Source: Parabacteroides distasonis
GTDB lineage: Bacteria; Bacteroidota; Bacteroidia; Bacteroidales; Tannerellaceae
Reading direction: 5' to 3'
Length of the DNA: 64,000 nucleotides
NCBI GenBank assembly: GCA_015060925.1
Contig: SUXM01000007.1
Span: 1-64,000 of the forward strand
Shown: in pieces, positions 24,279 to 32,940 of the stretch
Numbering within the stretch: the first letter of the stretch is position 1
How the letters are laid out: every line of letters begins with the position of its first letter
The notes under the pieces: generated by a model
Database searches by the model: none
What the model was told of the DNA's origin: nothing
What the model saw: the letters and a program-made list of their open reading frames with translations, nothing else
Translations under genes and position numbers: made by a program

Positions 24279-25040
24279 GTGAACAGATATTTTGTCTATT
24301 TGGGATATAACGGAAAGCCTTTTTGCGGCTGGCAGATCCAACCCAATGGGGTGACTGTGCAGCAATGCATAGAAGAAGCGTTGACCACATTGTTGCGTCA
24401 ACCGGTTTCTATCGTGGGTGCCGGGCGTACGGATGCGGGGGTGCACGCTCGGCAGATGGTGGCTCATTTTGATTGGCATGAACCAATTGCAGACCTCCCT
24501 TTTTTGGTGGAAAAGCTGAACCGGCTTCTCTCGAAAGCGATTGCGGTTTATCGGATTGTTCCGGTACGGCCTGATGCCCATGCTCGTTTTGATGCGACTT
24601 CACGTACGTACAAGTATTATGTGACCTTGCAAAAAGACCCTTTTAATCATGAATTGGTCTATAAAATCCCAGGAAAGCTTGATTTTGAGGCTATGAACAA
24701 AGTTTGTCCGATCCTGTTTGAATACGTTGATTTTACCAGTTTTAGCAAGTTACACACCGATGTCAAGACCAATAACTGCCATATTTACCAAGCAGGCTGG
24801 CAGCGGGAGGGGGATGTTTGGGTGTTTACTATCCAAGCCGACCGTTTTTTGCGTAACATGGTTCGTGCGATTGTAGGGACGCTATTGGAGGTAGGAAGAG
24901 GCAAGTTGAATATGGAGGGGTTCCGCCGCGTCATAGAGGCCAAAGACCGTGGGAAAGCTGGGACCTCGGTGCCTGGTCATGCGCTGTATTTAGTGGATGT
25001 TACCTATCCAGATGAACTTTTTACCGTTGAATCCATTTGA
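24279..25040 (+). CDS. truA: tRNA pseudouridine synthase A
   Basis: A 253-residue enzyme that makes pseudouridine at positions 38-40 of the tRNA anticodon arm. The catalytic Asp is in [19 protein letters not shown] (about residues 47-65), preceded by [18 protein letters not shown] and followed by VKTNNCHIY and [17 protein letters not shown] (about 190-206). Start is a GTG at 24279-24281 preceded by AGAAG. A DMT transporter gene begins six bases after the stop, so they are co-transcribed. Confidence 0.96.
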   Translation: MNRYFVYLGYNGKPFCGWQIQPNGVTVQQCIEEALTTLLRQPVSIVGAGRTDAGVHARQMVAHFDWHEPIADLPFLVEKLNRLLSKAIAVYRIVPVRPDAHARFDATSRTYKYYVTLQKDPFNHELVYKIPGKLDFEAMNKVCPILFEYVDFTSFSKLHTDVKTNNCHIYQAGWQREGDVWVFTIQADRFLRNMVRAIVGTLLEVGRGKLNMEGFRRVIEAKDRGKAGTSVPGHALYLVDVTYPDELFTVESI

Positions 25041-25046
25041 TCCGTT

Positions 25047-25946
25047 ATGTGGTTAGCTCTTGCTTTTCTGTCGGCCTTCCTGCTGGGTTGTTATGAAGTC
25101 AATAAAAAGATATCCTTGAATGGGAATGCGGTTATCCCTGTCCTGTTCCTTAATACATTTATCAGCAGCTTGATCTTTGCCCCCTTTATCTTTCTCTCTT
25201 TGGGTACGGATTTGTTGGATGGAACTCTGCTGTATGTGCCAAAAGTCTCTTGGGAGGCTCATGTGGCGGTGTTTATAAAGGCGGTGATTGTACTTACATC
25301 GTGGATGTGCGGTTATTTTGCATTGAAACATTTGCCGCTGACCATTACTGGCCCGATCAAGGCGACCCAGCCGGTCGTGACCCTGTTGGGGGCTATGTTG
25401 CTTTTCGGTGAACGGCTGAACCTTTACCAATGGATGGGGGTTATACTCTCCATCGCCTCTTTTTATCTGCTCTCCTATTCCGGCAGAAAGGAGGGGATTC
25501 GTTTTGCTCATAATCGATGGATCTTTTTTACGGTATTGTCCGTCTTGACCGGTGCGGCAAGTGGTTTGTATGACAAGCATTTGATGGCGCATCTGGATGT
25601 GATGACTGTACAGGTCTGGTTTACCTTCTACCAATGTCTGATGATGTTACCCATCTTGCTTTTTATATGGTATCCGAGGCGGAAGACAACCACCCCCTTT
25701 GTTTGGCATTGGAATATCGTGTTTATCTCTCTGTTCCTTTGTCTGGCTGATTGGGTCTATTTTTATGCGCTCTCTTTTCCCGATTCCATGATTTCCATTG
25801 TTTCAATGGTGCGGAGAAGCAATGTGTTGGTTACTTTCATGGCCGGCGCTCTATTCTTTCATGAGAAAAATCTGAAAAGCAAAGCGGTGGATTTGTTGTT
25901 AGTGCTGATAGGCATGATCTTTTTGTATATAGGAACACGTTCGTAA
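25047..25946 (+). CDS. EamA/DMT-family transporter
   Basis: A 299-residue inner-membrane protein with about ten hydrophobic helices arranged as two EamA repeats (about residues 1-140 and 150-298). ITGPIKATQPVVTLLGAMLL and SMVRRSNVLVTFMAGALFFH are equivalent pore-lining segments near the ends of the repeats, as in drug/metabolite transporters. Substrate unknown. It directly follows truA in the same operon. Confidence 0.88.
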   Translation: MWLALAFLSAFLLGCYEVNKKISLNGNAVIPVLFLNTFISSLIFAPFIFLSLGTDLLDGTLLYVPKVSWEAHVAVFIKAVIVLTSWMCGYFALKHLPLTITGPIKATQPVVTLLGAMLLFGERLNLYQWMGVILSIASFYLLSYSGRKEGIRFAHNRWIFFTVLSVLTGAASGLYDKHLMAHLDVMTVQVWFTFYQCLMMLPILLFIWYPRRKTTTPFVWHWNIVFISLFLCLADWVYFYALSFPDSMISIVSMVRRSNVLVTFMAGALFFHEKNLKSKAVDLLLVLIGMIFLYIGTRS

Positions 25947-25975
25947 AGAATGGGTGAATTTAACCGATTATTTAT

Positions 25976-25983
25976 TATTTTTG
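25976..25983 (+). promoter_or_regulatory. -7 promoter element of DUF3256 gene
   Basis: TATTTTTG, matching TAnnTTTG, 20 bases before ATG 26003. Confidence 0.5.
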
Positions 25984-26002
25984 CTGGATAAATAAGATAA
26001 TT

Positions 26003-26635
26003 ATGAAGCGTATATTCCTTGTAATATGGTTGAGTGTGTTGACGGTGGGGCTGGCAGCCCAAGGTATGGGAGAGATTTTTGAATCCATGCCGGATCAGTT
26101 TGTCCCCCAGTTAGAAAGTGCATGGAGAAAGGATTTGGTGGACCTCTATAAGAATGGCAAGGAGGCCAAGTTGAAAAATACAATGAATGGTTTTTCGGTG
26201 TTGAAACAACTGACCGATGACTACCTGTTGTTGCAGTCGACAGAACGCAGTATCATCGAGATGAGGCTGCTCCCTTTGGTCAATCATACGCATCTCATCT
26301 GCATGGTGACTACCATATATGCCCCTGCCCCCGATAGCCGTATCGATTTTTTTACTACCGATTGGAAACCATTGGATGCTTCTGCCCTTTTTACCCCTGT
26401 GCCTAAGGAATGGTTTATGAAAGAGGATGCAGATCCCCAAAGTACGGCCTATATAGAGGCGCTTGCACGTTTGGATATGAATTTGCAAAAGTATTCCCTC
26501 GATCCGGAACAGCTGACGTTGACAATCGAATGGGCTACTCCTCAATATCTCTCTGATGCTGATGCTAAATATGTGGCGCCTTTTTTGAAGCAAGAACCCA
26601 AAGTGTACCGGTGGGAAAACCATCGTTTTCAATAA
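26003..26635 (+). CDS. DUF3256 family exported protein
   Basis: A 210-residue protein with signal peptide MKRIFLVIWLSVLTVGLAAQ. The mature part fits DUF3256 of Bacteroidales: FESMPDQFVPQLESAWRKDL (about residues 26-45), LTDDYLLLQSTERSIIEMRL (about 70-89) and ICMVTTIYAPAPDSRIDFF. It is predicted periplasmic or outer-membrane associated. No function has been established for the family. Its own promoter separates it from the truA pair; a 62-residue acidic protein gene follows after 56 bases. Confidence 0.8.
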   Translation: MKRIFLVIWLSVLTVGLAAQGMGEIFESMPDQFVPQLESAWRKDLVDLYKNGKEAKLKNTMNGFSVLKQLTDDYLLLQSTERSIIEMRLLPLVNHTHLICMVTTIYAPAPDSRIDFFTTDWKPLDASALFTPVPKEWFMKEDADPQSTAYIEALARLDMNLQKYSLDPEQLTLTIEWATPQYLSDADAKYVAPFLKQEPKVYRWENHRFQ

Positions 26636-26691
26636 ACTAAATCGATGTTTTAATTGTTTTTACTTTAGTTAATAGGCTAAATTCGAGTAAT

Positions 26692-26880
26692 ATGACTGAA
26701 GTAATGAAAACGTTATGGAGTGAAAGTTCAGACTTAGAAGAGGAGATGATGGGCACTCGCTCTGTCTTGTCGGATGATTATACATCGCACGACATAAAGA
26801 GATTGGCGGATATCATCGAAGAGCAAAAAAGAGAGGATGAACAGTTGGAAAATGACTTGCATGTAGGGGAAGATGAGTAA
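26692..26880 (+). CDS. 62-residue acidic hypothetical protein
   Basis: Not recognised. A strongly acidic mini-protein (about one third Asp/Glu) starting MTEVMKTLWSESSDLEEEMM and ending EEQKREDEQLENDLHVGEDE; the C-terminal half should form one charged helix. No signal, no membrane segment, no Cys. I accept it as real because its start and frame are clean, it lies between two plus-strand genes without overlap, and its composition is not that of a shadow. Role unknown; could be an adaptor or inhibitor-type small protein. Confidence 0.65.
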   Translation: MTEVMKTLWSESSDLEEEMMGTRSVLSDDYTSHDIKRLADIIEEQKREDEQLENDLHVGEDE

Positions 26881-26930
26881 AAATAGGTGGTAAAATGCTG
26901 CTTATTTATGTTTTAGAACATTTTTTTTGG

Positions 26931-26963
26931 TGCCAAGGTGGGAAATAATTGCTTACCTTGGCA
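26931..26963. promoter_or_regulatory. Inverted repeat upstream of purH promoter
   Basis: TGCCAAGGT and ACCTTGGCA, perfect nine-base arms separated by 15 bases; the right arm ends 20 bases before the purH -7 element and overlaps the expected -33 area. No T-run follows, so an operator is more likely than a terminator. Confidence 0.5.
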
Positions 26964-26983
26964 TATATATTGAAATAAATAGC

Positions 26984-26991
26984 TACTTTTG
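26984..26991 (+). promoter_or_regulatory. -7 promoter element of purH-mre operon
   Basis: TACTTTTG, matching TAnnTTTG, 32 bases ahead of purH. Confidence 0.65.
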
Positions 26992-27023
26992 TGCTCTAAA
27001 ACATTCAATTAAACCCAAGAAAG

Positions 27024-28547
27024 ATGGCTGTAACAAAACGAATTAAACGTGCATTGGTATCTGTTTACCATAAAGATGGATTAGATGAGATTTTAAAGAA
27101 ACTTCACCAGGAAGGTGTGACTTTTGTATCAACCGGTGGTACTCAGAAGTTTATCGAAGAATTAGGTATCCCTTGTGATGCCGTTGAAGATTTAACGGGT
27201 TATCCTTCTATTTTAGGCGGACGTGTGAAAACCCTTCACCCAAAGGTGTTTGGAGGTATCTTGGCACGTCGTGAAAACGAAACAGATCAGGCGCAGATCG
27301 CTCAGTATGAAATTCCTGAGATTGATTTGGTTATTGTAGATTTATATCCATTTGAAGAAACAGTCGCTTCTGGAGCAGAAGAACAAGCAATTATTGAAAA
27401 GATCGATATAGGCGGTATCTCTTTGATCCGTGCCGCTGCAAAGAATTTCAAAGATGTGGTGATTGTGGCATCTAAGGCTCAATACCAGCCGTTGATGCAA
27501 TTGTTAAATGAAAAGGGTGCAGAGACAACCATTGAGGAACGCAAATGGTTTGCTAAAGAGGCTTTCGCTGTCTCTTCCGGTTATGATTCTGCTATCTTCA
27601 ACTATTTTGATGCTTGCGAAGGTTCTTACTTCCGTGCGACAGATGATACTCCAATGCCTTTGCGCTACGGTGAAAATCCTCACCAGGCTGCTAAGTTCTA
27701 TGGAAAATTCAATGATATGTTTGAACAGATCCACGGAAAAGAGATCTCATACAACAACTTGTTGGATATCGATGCGGCAGTTAATTTGATTGATGAGTTC
27801 GATGAGTTGACTTTCGCTATTTTAAAACACAACAATGCATGTGGTATCGCTTCTCGTGGTACGGTTGTTGACGCTTGGAAAGATGCATTGGCTGGTGACC
27901 CAGTCTCTGCTTTCGGTGGCATCTTGGTTACGAATACAACAATTAACAAAGAGGTTGCTGAAGAGATCAACAAAATTTTCTTTGAAGTGATCATTGCTCC
28001 GGCTTATGATGCTGATGCTTTGGAAGTGTTGAAACAGAAGAAGAACCGTATCATCTTGGTTCGTAAGGATTGTAAGACCTCTACTGTACAGTTCCGCTCA
28101 CTGTTGAATGGTGTCTTGATGCAACAGAAAGACTTGAGTATCCAAGTGGCTGCTGATTTGGAACCGATGACTGATAAACAACCGACAGCTCAGGAGGTGG
28201 AAGATCTGTTGTTCGCTAATAAGATTGTGAAGAACAGCAAGTCTAACGCTATCACATTGGTTAAGAACAAACAACTTTGTGCAAGCGGTATCGGACAGAC
28301 TTCACGTGTGGATGCTTTGAGACAGGCTATCGAAAAAGCCCATTCTTTCAACTTTGATTTGAAGGGGGCGGTGATGGCTTCTGATGCTTTCTTCCCGTTC
28401 GCAGATTGTGTGGAAATTGCGGATAATGCAGGTATCACTGCTGTGATCCAACCGGGAGGTTCTATTAACGATAAACTGTCTGTTGATTATTGCAATGAAC
28501 ATGGTATTGCGATGGTTAAGACAGGTGTCCGTCATTTTAAACATTAA
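27024..28547 (+). CDS. purH: Bifunctional AICAR transformylase / IMP cyclohydrolase
   Basis: Catalyses the last two steps of de novo IMP synthesis: formylation of AICAR with 10-formyl-THF, then ring closure. At 507 residues it is of standard length. The N-terminal cyclohydrolase (MGS-like) domain shows VSTGGTQKFIEELGIP and DLTGYPSILGGRVKTLHPKV (about residues 35-75); the transformylase domain has PLRYGENPHQAA (about 213) and the catalytic KHNNACGIASRG (about 271-282). First gene of the transcript that continues into mreB eight bases later, so purine synthesis and cell-shape genes share a promoter. Confidence 0.97.
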   Translation: MAVTKRIKRALVSVYHKDGLDEILKKLHQEGVTFVSTGGTQKFIEELGIPCDAVEDLTGYPSILGGRVKTLHPKVFGGILARRENETDQAQIAQYEIPEIDLVIVDLYPFEETVASGAEEQAIIEKIDIGGISLIRAAAKNFKDVVIVASKAQYQPLMQLLNEKGAETTIEERKWFAKEAFAVSSGYDSAIFNYFDACEGSYFRATDDTPMPLRYGENPHQAAKFYGKFNDMFEQIHGKEISYNNLLDIDAAVNLIDEFDELTFAILKHNNACGIASRGTVVDAWKDALAGDPVSAFGGILVTNTTINKEVAEEINKIFFEVIIAPAYDADALEVLKQKKNRIILVRKDCKTSTVQFRSLLNGVLMQQKDLSIQVAADLEPMTDKQPTAQEVEDLLFANKIVKNSKSNAITLVKNKQLCASGIGQTSRVDALRQAIEKAHSFNFDLKGAVMASDAFFPFADCVEIADNAGITAVIQPGGSINDKLSVDYCNEHGIAMVKTGVRHFKH

Positions 28548-28555
28548 TTATAAAA

Positions 28556-29575
28556 ATGGGATTATTTTCTTTCACACAAGAATTGGCAATGGACTTGGGT
28601 ACGGCCAATACCATCATTACTTGTAATGATAAGATGGTAGTGGATGAGCCTTCTGTCATCGCTTTGGAAGCTCGTTCGGACAAAGTCTTGGCTGTAGGAC
28701 GTCAAGCCCGTGAAATGCACGAAAAGACCAATCCGAATATCCGTACGATCCGTCCGCTTCGTGAAGGGGTTATTGCCGACTTCTATGCTGCTGAGCAGAT
28801 GATGCGTGGATTGATCAAAATGGCCAGTGGACGTAAACGGTGGTTCGCACCCTCTTTGCGCATGGTGATTGGTATCCCTTCCGGTAGTACGGAAGTGGAA
28901 ATCCGTGCGGTTCGTGACTCTGCTGAACATGCAGGTGGACGTGAAATTTATATGGTTTTTGAACCAATGGCTGCAGCTATTGGTGTCGGAATGGATGTGT
29001 TGGCCCCGGAAGGGAATATGATTGTGGATATAGGTGGTGGTACTACGGAGATTGCCGTAATCTCTTTGGGGGGTATCGTCTCCAATAAATCCATTAAGAT
29101 GGCCGGTGATGATTTCACAAAAGATATAGTGGATTACATGAGTCGCCAACATAATATTAAAGTCAGCGAACGTATGGCTGAACGTATCAAAATCAAGGTT
29201 GGTTCTGCTTTGAGCGTCTTGGAGGAAGAACCGGAAGACTTCGAGGTGTGCGGCCCGAACAAGATGACTGCTTTGCCTATGAAGGTGCCTGTCTCTTATC
29301 AAGATATTGCTCATTGCCTGGATAAGTCTATCTCACGAATCGAGGTGGCTATTTTAAGTGCTTTGGAAGATACGCCTCCTGAATTGTATGCTGACATTGT
29401 GAAGAATGGTATCTATTTGGCCGGTGGTGGTGCGTTGTTACGTGGGTTGGATAAACGTTTCCGTGATAAGATGGGAATTGAGTTCCATGTGGCAGATGAT
29501 CCTTTGCACGCGGTGGCAAGAGGTACCGGTATCGCTTTGAAGAACGTTGACAAATTTAACTTCTTAATCCGATAA
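28556..29575 (+). CDS. mreB: Rod shape-determining protein MreB
   Basis: A 339-residue actin-like ATPase that forms membrane-bound filaments and guides lateral wall synthesis. Actin-family signatures: phosphate 1 MDLGTANTIITCND (about residues 11-24), IGIPSGSTEVEIRAVRDSAE, phosphate 2 IVDIGGGTTEIAVISLGG (about 157-174) and the adenosine motif YLAGGGALLRGLDKR (about 287). An N-terminal hydrophobic start (MGLFSFTQELA) fits direct membrane contact. Follows purH by eight bases and precedes mreC, with a 126-base structured spacer between. Confidence 0.97.
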   Translation: MGLFSFTQELAMDLGTANTIITCNDKMVVDEPSVIALEARSDKVLAVGRQAREMHEKTNPNIRTIRPLREGVIADFYAAEQMMRGLIKMASGRKRWFAPSLRMVIGIPSGSTEVEIRAVRDSAEHAGGREIYMVFEPMAAAIGVGMDVLAPEGNMIVDIGGGTTEIAVISLGGIVSNKSIKMAGDDFTKDIVDYMSRQHNIKVSERMAERIKIKVGSALSVLEEEPEDFEVCGPNKMTALPMKVPVSYQDIAHCLDKSISRIEVAILSALEDTPPELYADIVKNGIYLAGGGALLRGLDKRFRDKMGIEFHVADDPLHAVARGTGIALKNVDKFNFLIR

Positions 29576-29596
29576 TCATTAATGCGCTAATAAACC

Positions 29597-29655
29597 ATGT
29601 GCCAATAGGCCATTTCTATCTGTGGGTATCAGTAGATAAGGGCATATTGGCACAT
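29597..29655 (+). promoter_or_regulatory. Stem-loop in mreB-mreC spacer
   Basis: Perfect 11-bp arms ATGTGCCAATA (29597-29607) and TATTGGCACAT (29645-29655) enclose 37 bases holding a smaller CTATC/AGATA-type hairpin. No T-run follows, so transcription should continue into mreC; an mRNA processing or stability element is plausible. Confidence 0.6.
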
Positions 29656-29701
29656 TATTATTGGGTGCATTGGCTTTCGGTTTATTGGTTTCTTATTCGC
29701 T

Positions 29702-30556
29702 ATGCGGAAACTCCTGGATTTTTTACTTAGAAAAAGGCATTGGTTTCTCTTTGTTTTACTTGAGGTTATCTCTTTTGTTTTGCTTTATAACCATAAGGCA
29801 TATCATCGGAATATCATGCTTGGCTCGGCAAATGTCATTACTGGTCATCTGACCTCCATAACCGGCAACCTCTTTGCCTACTTGAACTTACGGGAAATCA
29901 ATCGGGGATTGTTGGTGCGTAATGGACAGTTGGAAATGGAGATCCTTGAGTTACGAGACCAATTGGATATGATGCGGGCGGATACGGCTCTCTTTTCCGG
30001 ATTTGCTGCTGATTCAACGGAACAATTCCCTTATAGCTTTATAACGGCGGATGTTGTGAATAACAATATCTCTTATTTGTCTAATTATATTACGATAAAT
30101 AAAGGAAGAAAAGCTGGGATAGAACCGGATATGGGGGTAGTCTCTGACAAAGGGGTGGTCGGTATCGTCTCTACAGTCTCTGACCATTTTGCAGTCATCA
30201 TTCCTCTACTAAATCCTAAGTTTAGATTGAGTTGTAAGGTGTTGGGTAGCAATTATTTCGGAACGTTGGGATGGAATGGACGGGATATCCGTTTGGCTAA
30301 TTTAGATGAATTGCCTCGCCATGTGGAGTTTGAAATTGGAGATACGATTGTGACAACCGGATATTCGGCTGTCTTCCCTGCTGGTATCATTGTAGGTAAA
30401 GTGGTCGATTTTAAAAAACAGCATGATGATAATTTCTATTCGTTGGAGGTAGAATTGGCTACTTATTTTGAAACGTTGAATCAGGTTCGGGTAATCAAGA
30501 ATTACTATCAAGACGAACAAAAAGGAGTCGAGCAGGAGGCTAAGAAGAATGATTAA
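29702..30556 (+). CDS. mreC: Rod shape-determining protein MreC
   Basis: A 284-residue bitopic membrane protein: one N-terminal transmembrane helix (HWFLFVLLEVISFVLLY, about residues 13-29), a coiled-coil (about 60-98, LREINRGLLVRNGQLEMEIL) and two beta-barrel-like domains, the family layout. VVSDKGVVGIVSTVSDHFAV (about 145) is the conserved MreC core. Bridges MreB/MreD and the periplasmic PBP2. Overlaps mreD by 8 bases. Confidence 0.93.
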   Translation: MRKLLDFLLRKRHWFLFVLLEVISFVLLYNHKAYHRNIMLGSANVITGHLTSITGNLFAYLNLREINRGLLVRNGQLEMEILELRDQLDMMRADTALFSGFAADSTEQFPYSFITADVVNNNISYLSNYITINKGRKAGIEPDMGVVSDKGVVGIVSTVSDHFAVIIPLLNPKFRLSCKVLGSNYFGTLGWNGRDIRLANLDELPRHVEFEIGDTIVTTGYSAVFPAGIIVGKVVDFKKQHDDNFYSLEVELATYFETLNQVRVIKNYYQDEQKGVEQEAKKND

Positions 30557-31067
30557 TCATATTTTAAGGGGATTTATCTATTTTGTGGTGTTGGTGTTGA
30601 TACAGGTGCTCATTTTGAACAACATCCAGTTCCTTCGGGTGGCTACCCCTTTCCTTTATCTCTATTTTATTTTGAAGATGCCGGTGGGAACTTCGCGGAT
30701 GAAGGTGATTTTTTTCTCTTTCTTGATCGGGTTATGTATTGATATTTTTGCCAATACGCCGGGAATGCATGCCGCAGCCTGTACATTGGGCGGTTTTCTT
30801 CGTCCCTTGTTGATTCAATTGTTCATGGGTAAAGACCTTCCTGAAGATATGATCCCTTCTTTCTCTTCCTTTGGTTATGGTGTATTCCTTCGTTATACGT
30901 TGACTTTTGTCTTGATCCATCATCTGGCTCTTTTCTTGATTGAATCTTTGACTTTTTTTGATCCGCTCTTTTTGCTTGTCCGTATCGTAGCAAGTGTCTT
31001 GATGACTACCTTGTTTATTTGTCTAATCGAAATATTTAATGTGAAGTTTTTGAAAAGTGGGGAGTAG
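30549..31067 (+). CDS. mreD: Rod shape-determining protein MreD
   Basis: A 172-residue inner-membrane protein with about five helices, a short divergent family recognised here mainly from position between mreC and the PBP2 gene. FFSFLIGLCIDIFANTPGMH (about residues 57-76) is the moderately conserved G-x-x-x-D-x-F segment. Starts inside the last codons of mreC and overlaps the PBP2 gene by 11 bases, which indicates translational coupling. Confidence 0.88.
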   Translation: MINHILRGFIYFVVLVLIQVLILNNIQFLRVATPFLYLYFILKMPVGTSRMKVIFFSFLIGLCIDIFANTPGMHAAACTLGGFLRPLLIQLFMGKDLPEDMIPSFSSFGYGVFLRYTLTFVLIHHLALFLIESLTFFDPLFLLVRIVASVLMTTLFICLIEIFNVKFLKSGE

Positions 31068-32940
31068 TAATACAAAGTATATGCTTGAGAACAGACAGTA
31101 TGTGATAGGTGGCTCTGTCGTGCTCGTGGTCCTTATCTTTATTATTCGGTTATTTTTCTTGCAGATTGTGGAAAACGATTATAAAGCTTGGGCTGACAGC
31201 AATGCGTTTTTAAAGAAGACTTTGTATCCTTCCCGAGGGATCATTTATGATCGGAATGGCAAGCTTTTGGTTTATAATCAGCCCTCTTATGAGGTGATGT
31301 TGATCATGCGTGAGGTACAGAAGCAACCTTTTGACACGTTGGACTTCTGTAACATTTTGAATATCACGAAGGAACAATTTATTAAAAGAATTAAAGACAT
31401 AAAGAACCGCCGCTTGAATCCCGGCTATTCCTCTTATGTCCCTCAAGTGTTTATGAACCATCTATCGGCTAAAGAGTGTGGGGTCTTGCAGGAGAAGTTG
31501 TATAAGTTTCCCGGCTTCTATATCCAGAACCGAACTATACGAGAATATGAATATCCGAATGGTGCCCATCTGTTGGGTAATATCGGGGAGGTGAATAGGA
31601 AAGATATTGAGAAAGACCCTTATTATGTGCAAGGGGATAACTCCGGACGGTCAGGGGTTGAACAGTCATACGAAACCTTCTTGCGTGGAGAAAAGGGGGT
31701 GGAGATCCTATTGCGTGATGCGCATGGACGTATAAAGGGACGATATGAGGAGGGACGCTATGATATTGCTCCTGTATCGGGAAAGAACCTGACCCTCTCG
31801 GTCGATATGGAATTGCAGGCTTTGGGTGAAAAGTTGATGCGAAACAAGCGAGGAAGCATTGTGATGATTGAACCGGAAACGGGTGAGGTGTTGTGTATGG
31901 TTTCTTCTCCGGCTTATGATCCCGGATTGTTGGTCGGACGCCAGCGGGGAAAAAATCATAACATGCTTTCCAAAAACTCTGATACGCCTTTGCTGAACCG
32001 GGCTACCATGGGGTATTATCCTCCGGGTTCAACCTTTAAACCAACACAGGCTTTGACTTTCTTACAGGAAGATGTCATTACTCCGGACACCAAATATACC
32101 TGTGCGCATGGCTACACCTATCGGGGAGGGAAACCTGCCTGTCACGGGCATGGATCGCCTTTGGAGGTGACATACGCTTTGGCCACTTCCTGTAATTCTT
32201 ATTTTTGTTGGGGGTTACATGATATGATTGATAGCCGGAAACGTTATCCGAATGTACAGGAGGCGTTTGAGGTTTGGAAGAACTATCTGGTCTCGATGGG
32301 ATATGGATACAAGTTGGGTATCGACCTGCCGGGAGAGAAGCGGGGCTTTATTCCTAATAGTAAGTATTATGATAAGTATTATAGGGGGCGTTGGAACTCC
32401 AGCACGGTAATTTCTATCGCTATCGGGCAGGGAGAAATCCTGGCTACTCCTTTGCAGATTTGTAACTTGGCGGCAACCATTGCTAATCGGGGGTATTTTG
32501 TGACACCGCATGTGGTGAAAGAGATCCAAGACACCCCTCTTGATACGCTTTATACCCAGAAACGTTATACGATGGTGGATCGTGAACATTATGAGGTGGT
32601 GGCTAAAGGAATGCGGGATGCCGTATTGGGGGGGACTTGCTTCAGTGCAGCCATCCCGGGAATAGAGGTCTGCGGTAAGACCGGTACGGCTGAGAACCCT
32701 CATGGGAAAGACCATTCAGCCTTCATTGGGTTTGCCCCTTATCATAATCCTAAGGTCTCTATATGTGTTTATGTGGAAAATGGGGGCTTCGGGGCTACGT
32801 ATGGGGTTCCTATCGGTAAGTTGATGATGGAAAAGTATCTGACTGGGGAACTTTCGGAAATGAGCAAGTTGATTGAAGAGAATATGGCTAACGCTGTTGT
32901 TTCACCTAACATCTTATCTATGTCCGGTCATGAGTTATAG
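31057..32940 (+). CDS. mrdA: Penicillin-binding protein 2 (peptidoglycan transpeptidase)
   Basis: A 627-residue class B PBP for lateral wall growth. One N-terminal transmembrane helix (YVIGGSVVLVVLIFIIRLFF, about residues 14-33), a pedestal domain (PSRGIIYDRNGKLL, about 53) and the transpeptidase: S-x-x-K in PPGSTFKP (Ser about 325), S-x-N in ATSCNSYF (about 376) and K-T-G in CGKTGTAENP (about 539). The start is uncertain: GTG 31057 overlaps mreD by 11 bases, ATG 31081 would give a form eight residues shorter. Overlaps rodA by 11 bases. Target of beta-lactams. Confidence 0.95.
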   Translation: MGSSNTKYMLENRQYVIGGSVVLVVLIFIIRLFFLQIVENDYKAWADSNAFLKKTLYPSRGIIYDRNGKLLVYNQPSYEVMLIMREVQKQPFDTLDFCNILNITKEQFIKRIKDIKNRRLNPGYSSYVPQVFMNHLSAKECGVLQEKLYKFPGFYIQNRTIREYEYPNGAHLLGNIGEVNRKDIEKDPYYVQGDNSGRSGVEQSYETFLRGEKGVEILLRDAHGRIKGRYEEGRYDIAPVSGKNLTLSVDMELQALGEKLMRNKRGSIVMIEPETGEVLCMVSSPAYDPGLLVGRQRGKNHNMLSKNSDTPLLNRATMGYYPPGSTFKPTQALTFLQEDVITPDTKYTCAHGYTYRGGKPACHGHGSPLEVTYALATSCNSYFCWGLHDMIDSRKRYPNVQEAFEVWKNYLVSMGYGYKLGIDLPGEKRGFIPNSKYYDKYYRGRWNSSTVISIAIGQGEILATPLQICNLAATIANRGYFVTPHVVKEIQDTPLDTLYTQKRYTMVDREHYEVVAKGMRDAVLGGTCFSAAIPGIEVCGKTGTAENPHGKDHSAFIGFAPYHNPKVSICVYVENGGFGATYGVPIGKLMMEKYLTGELSEMSKLIEENMANAVVSPNILSMSGHEL

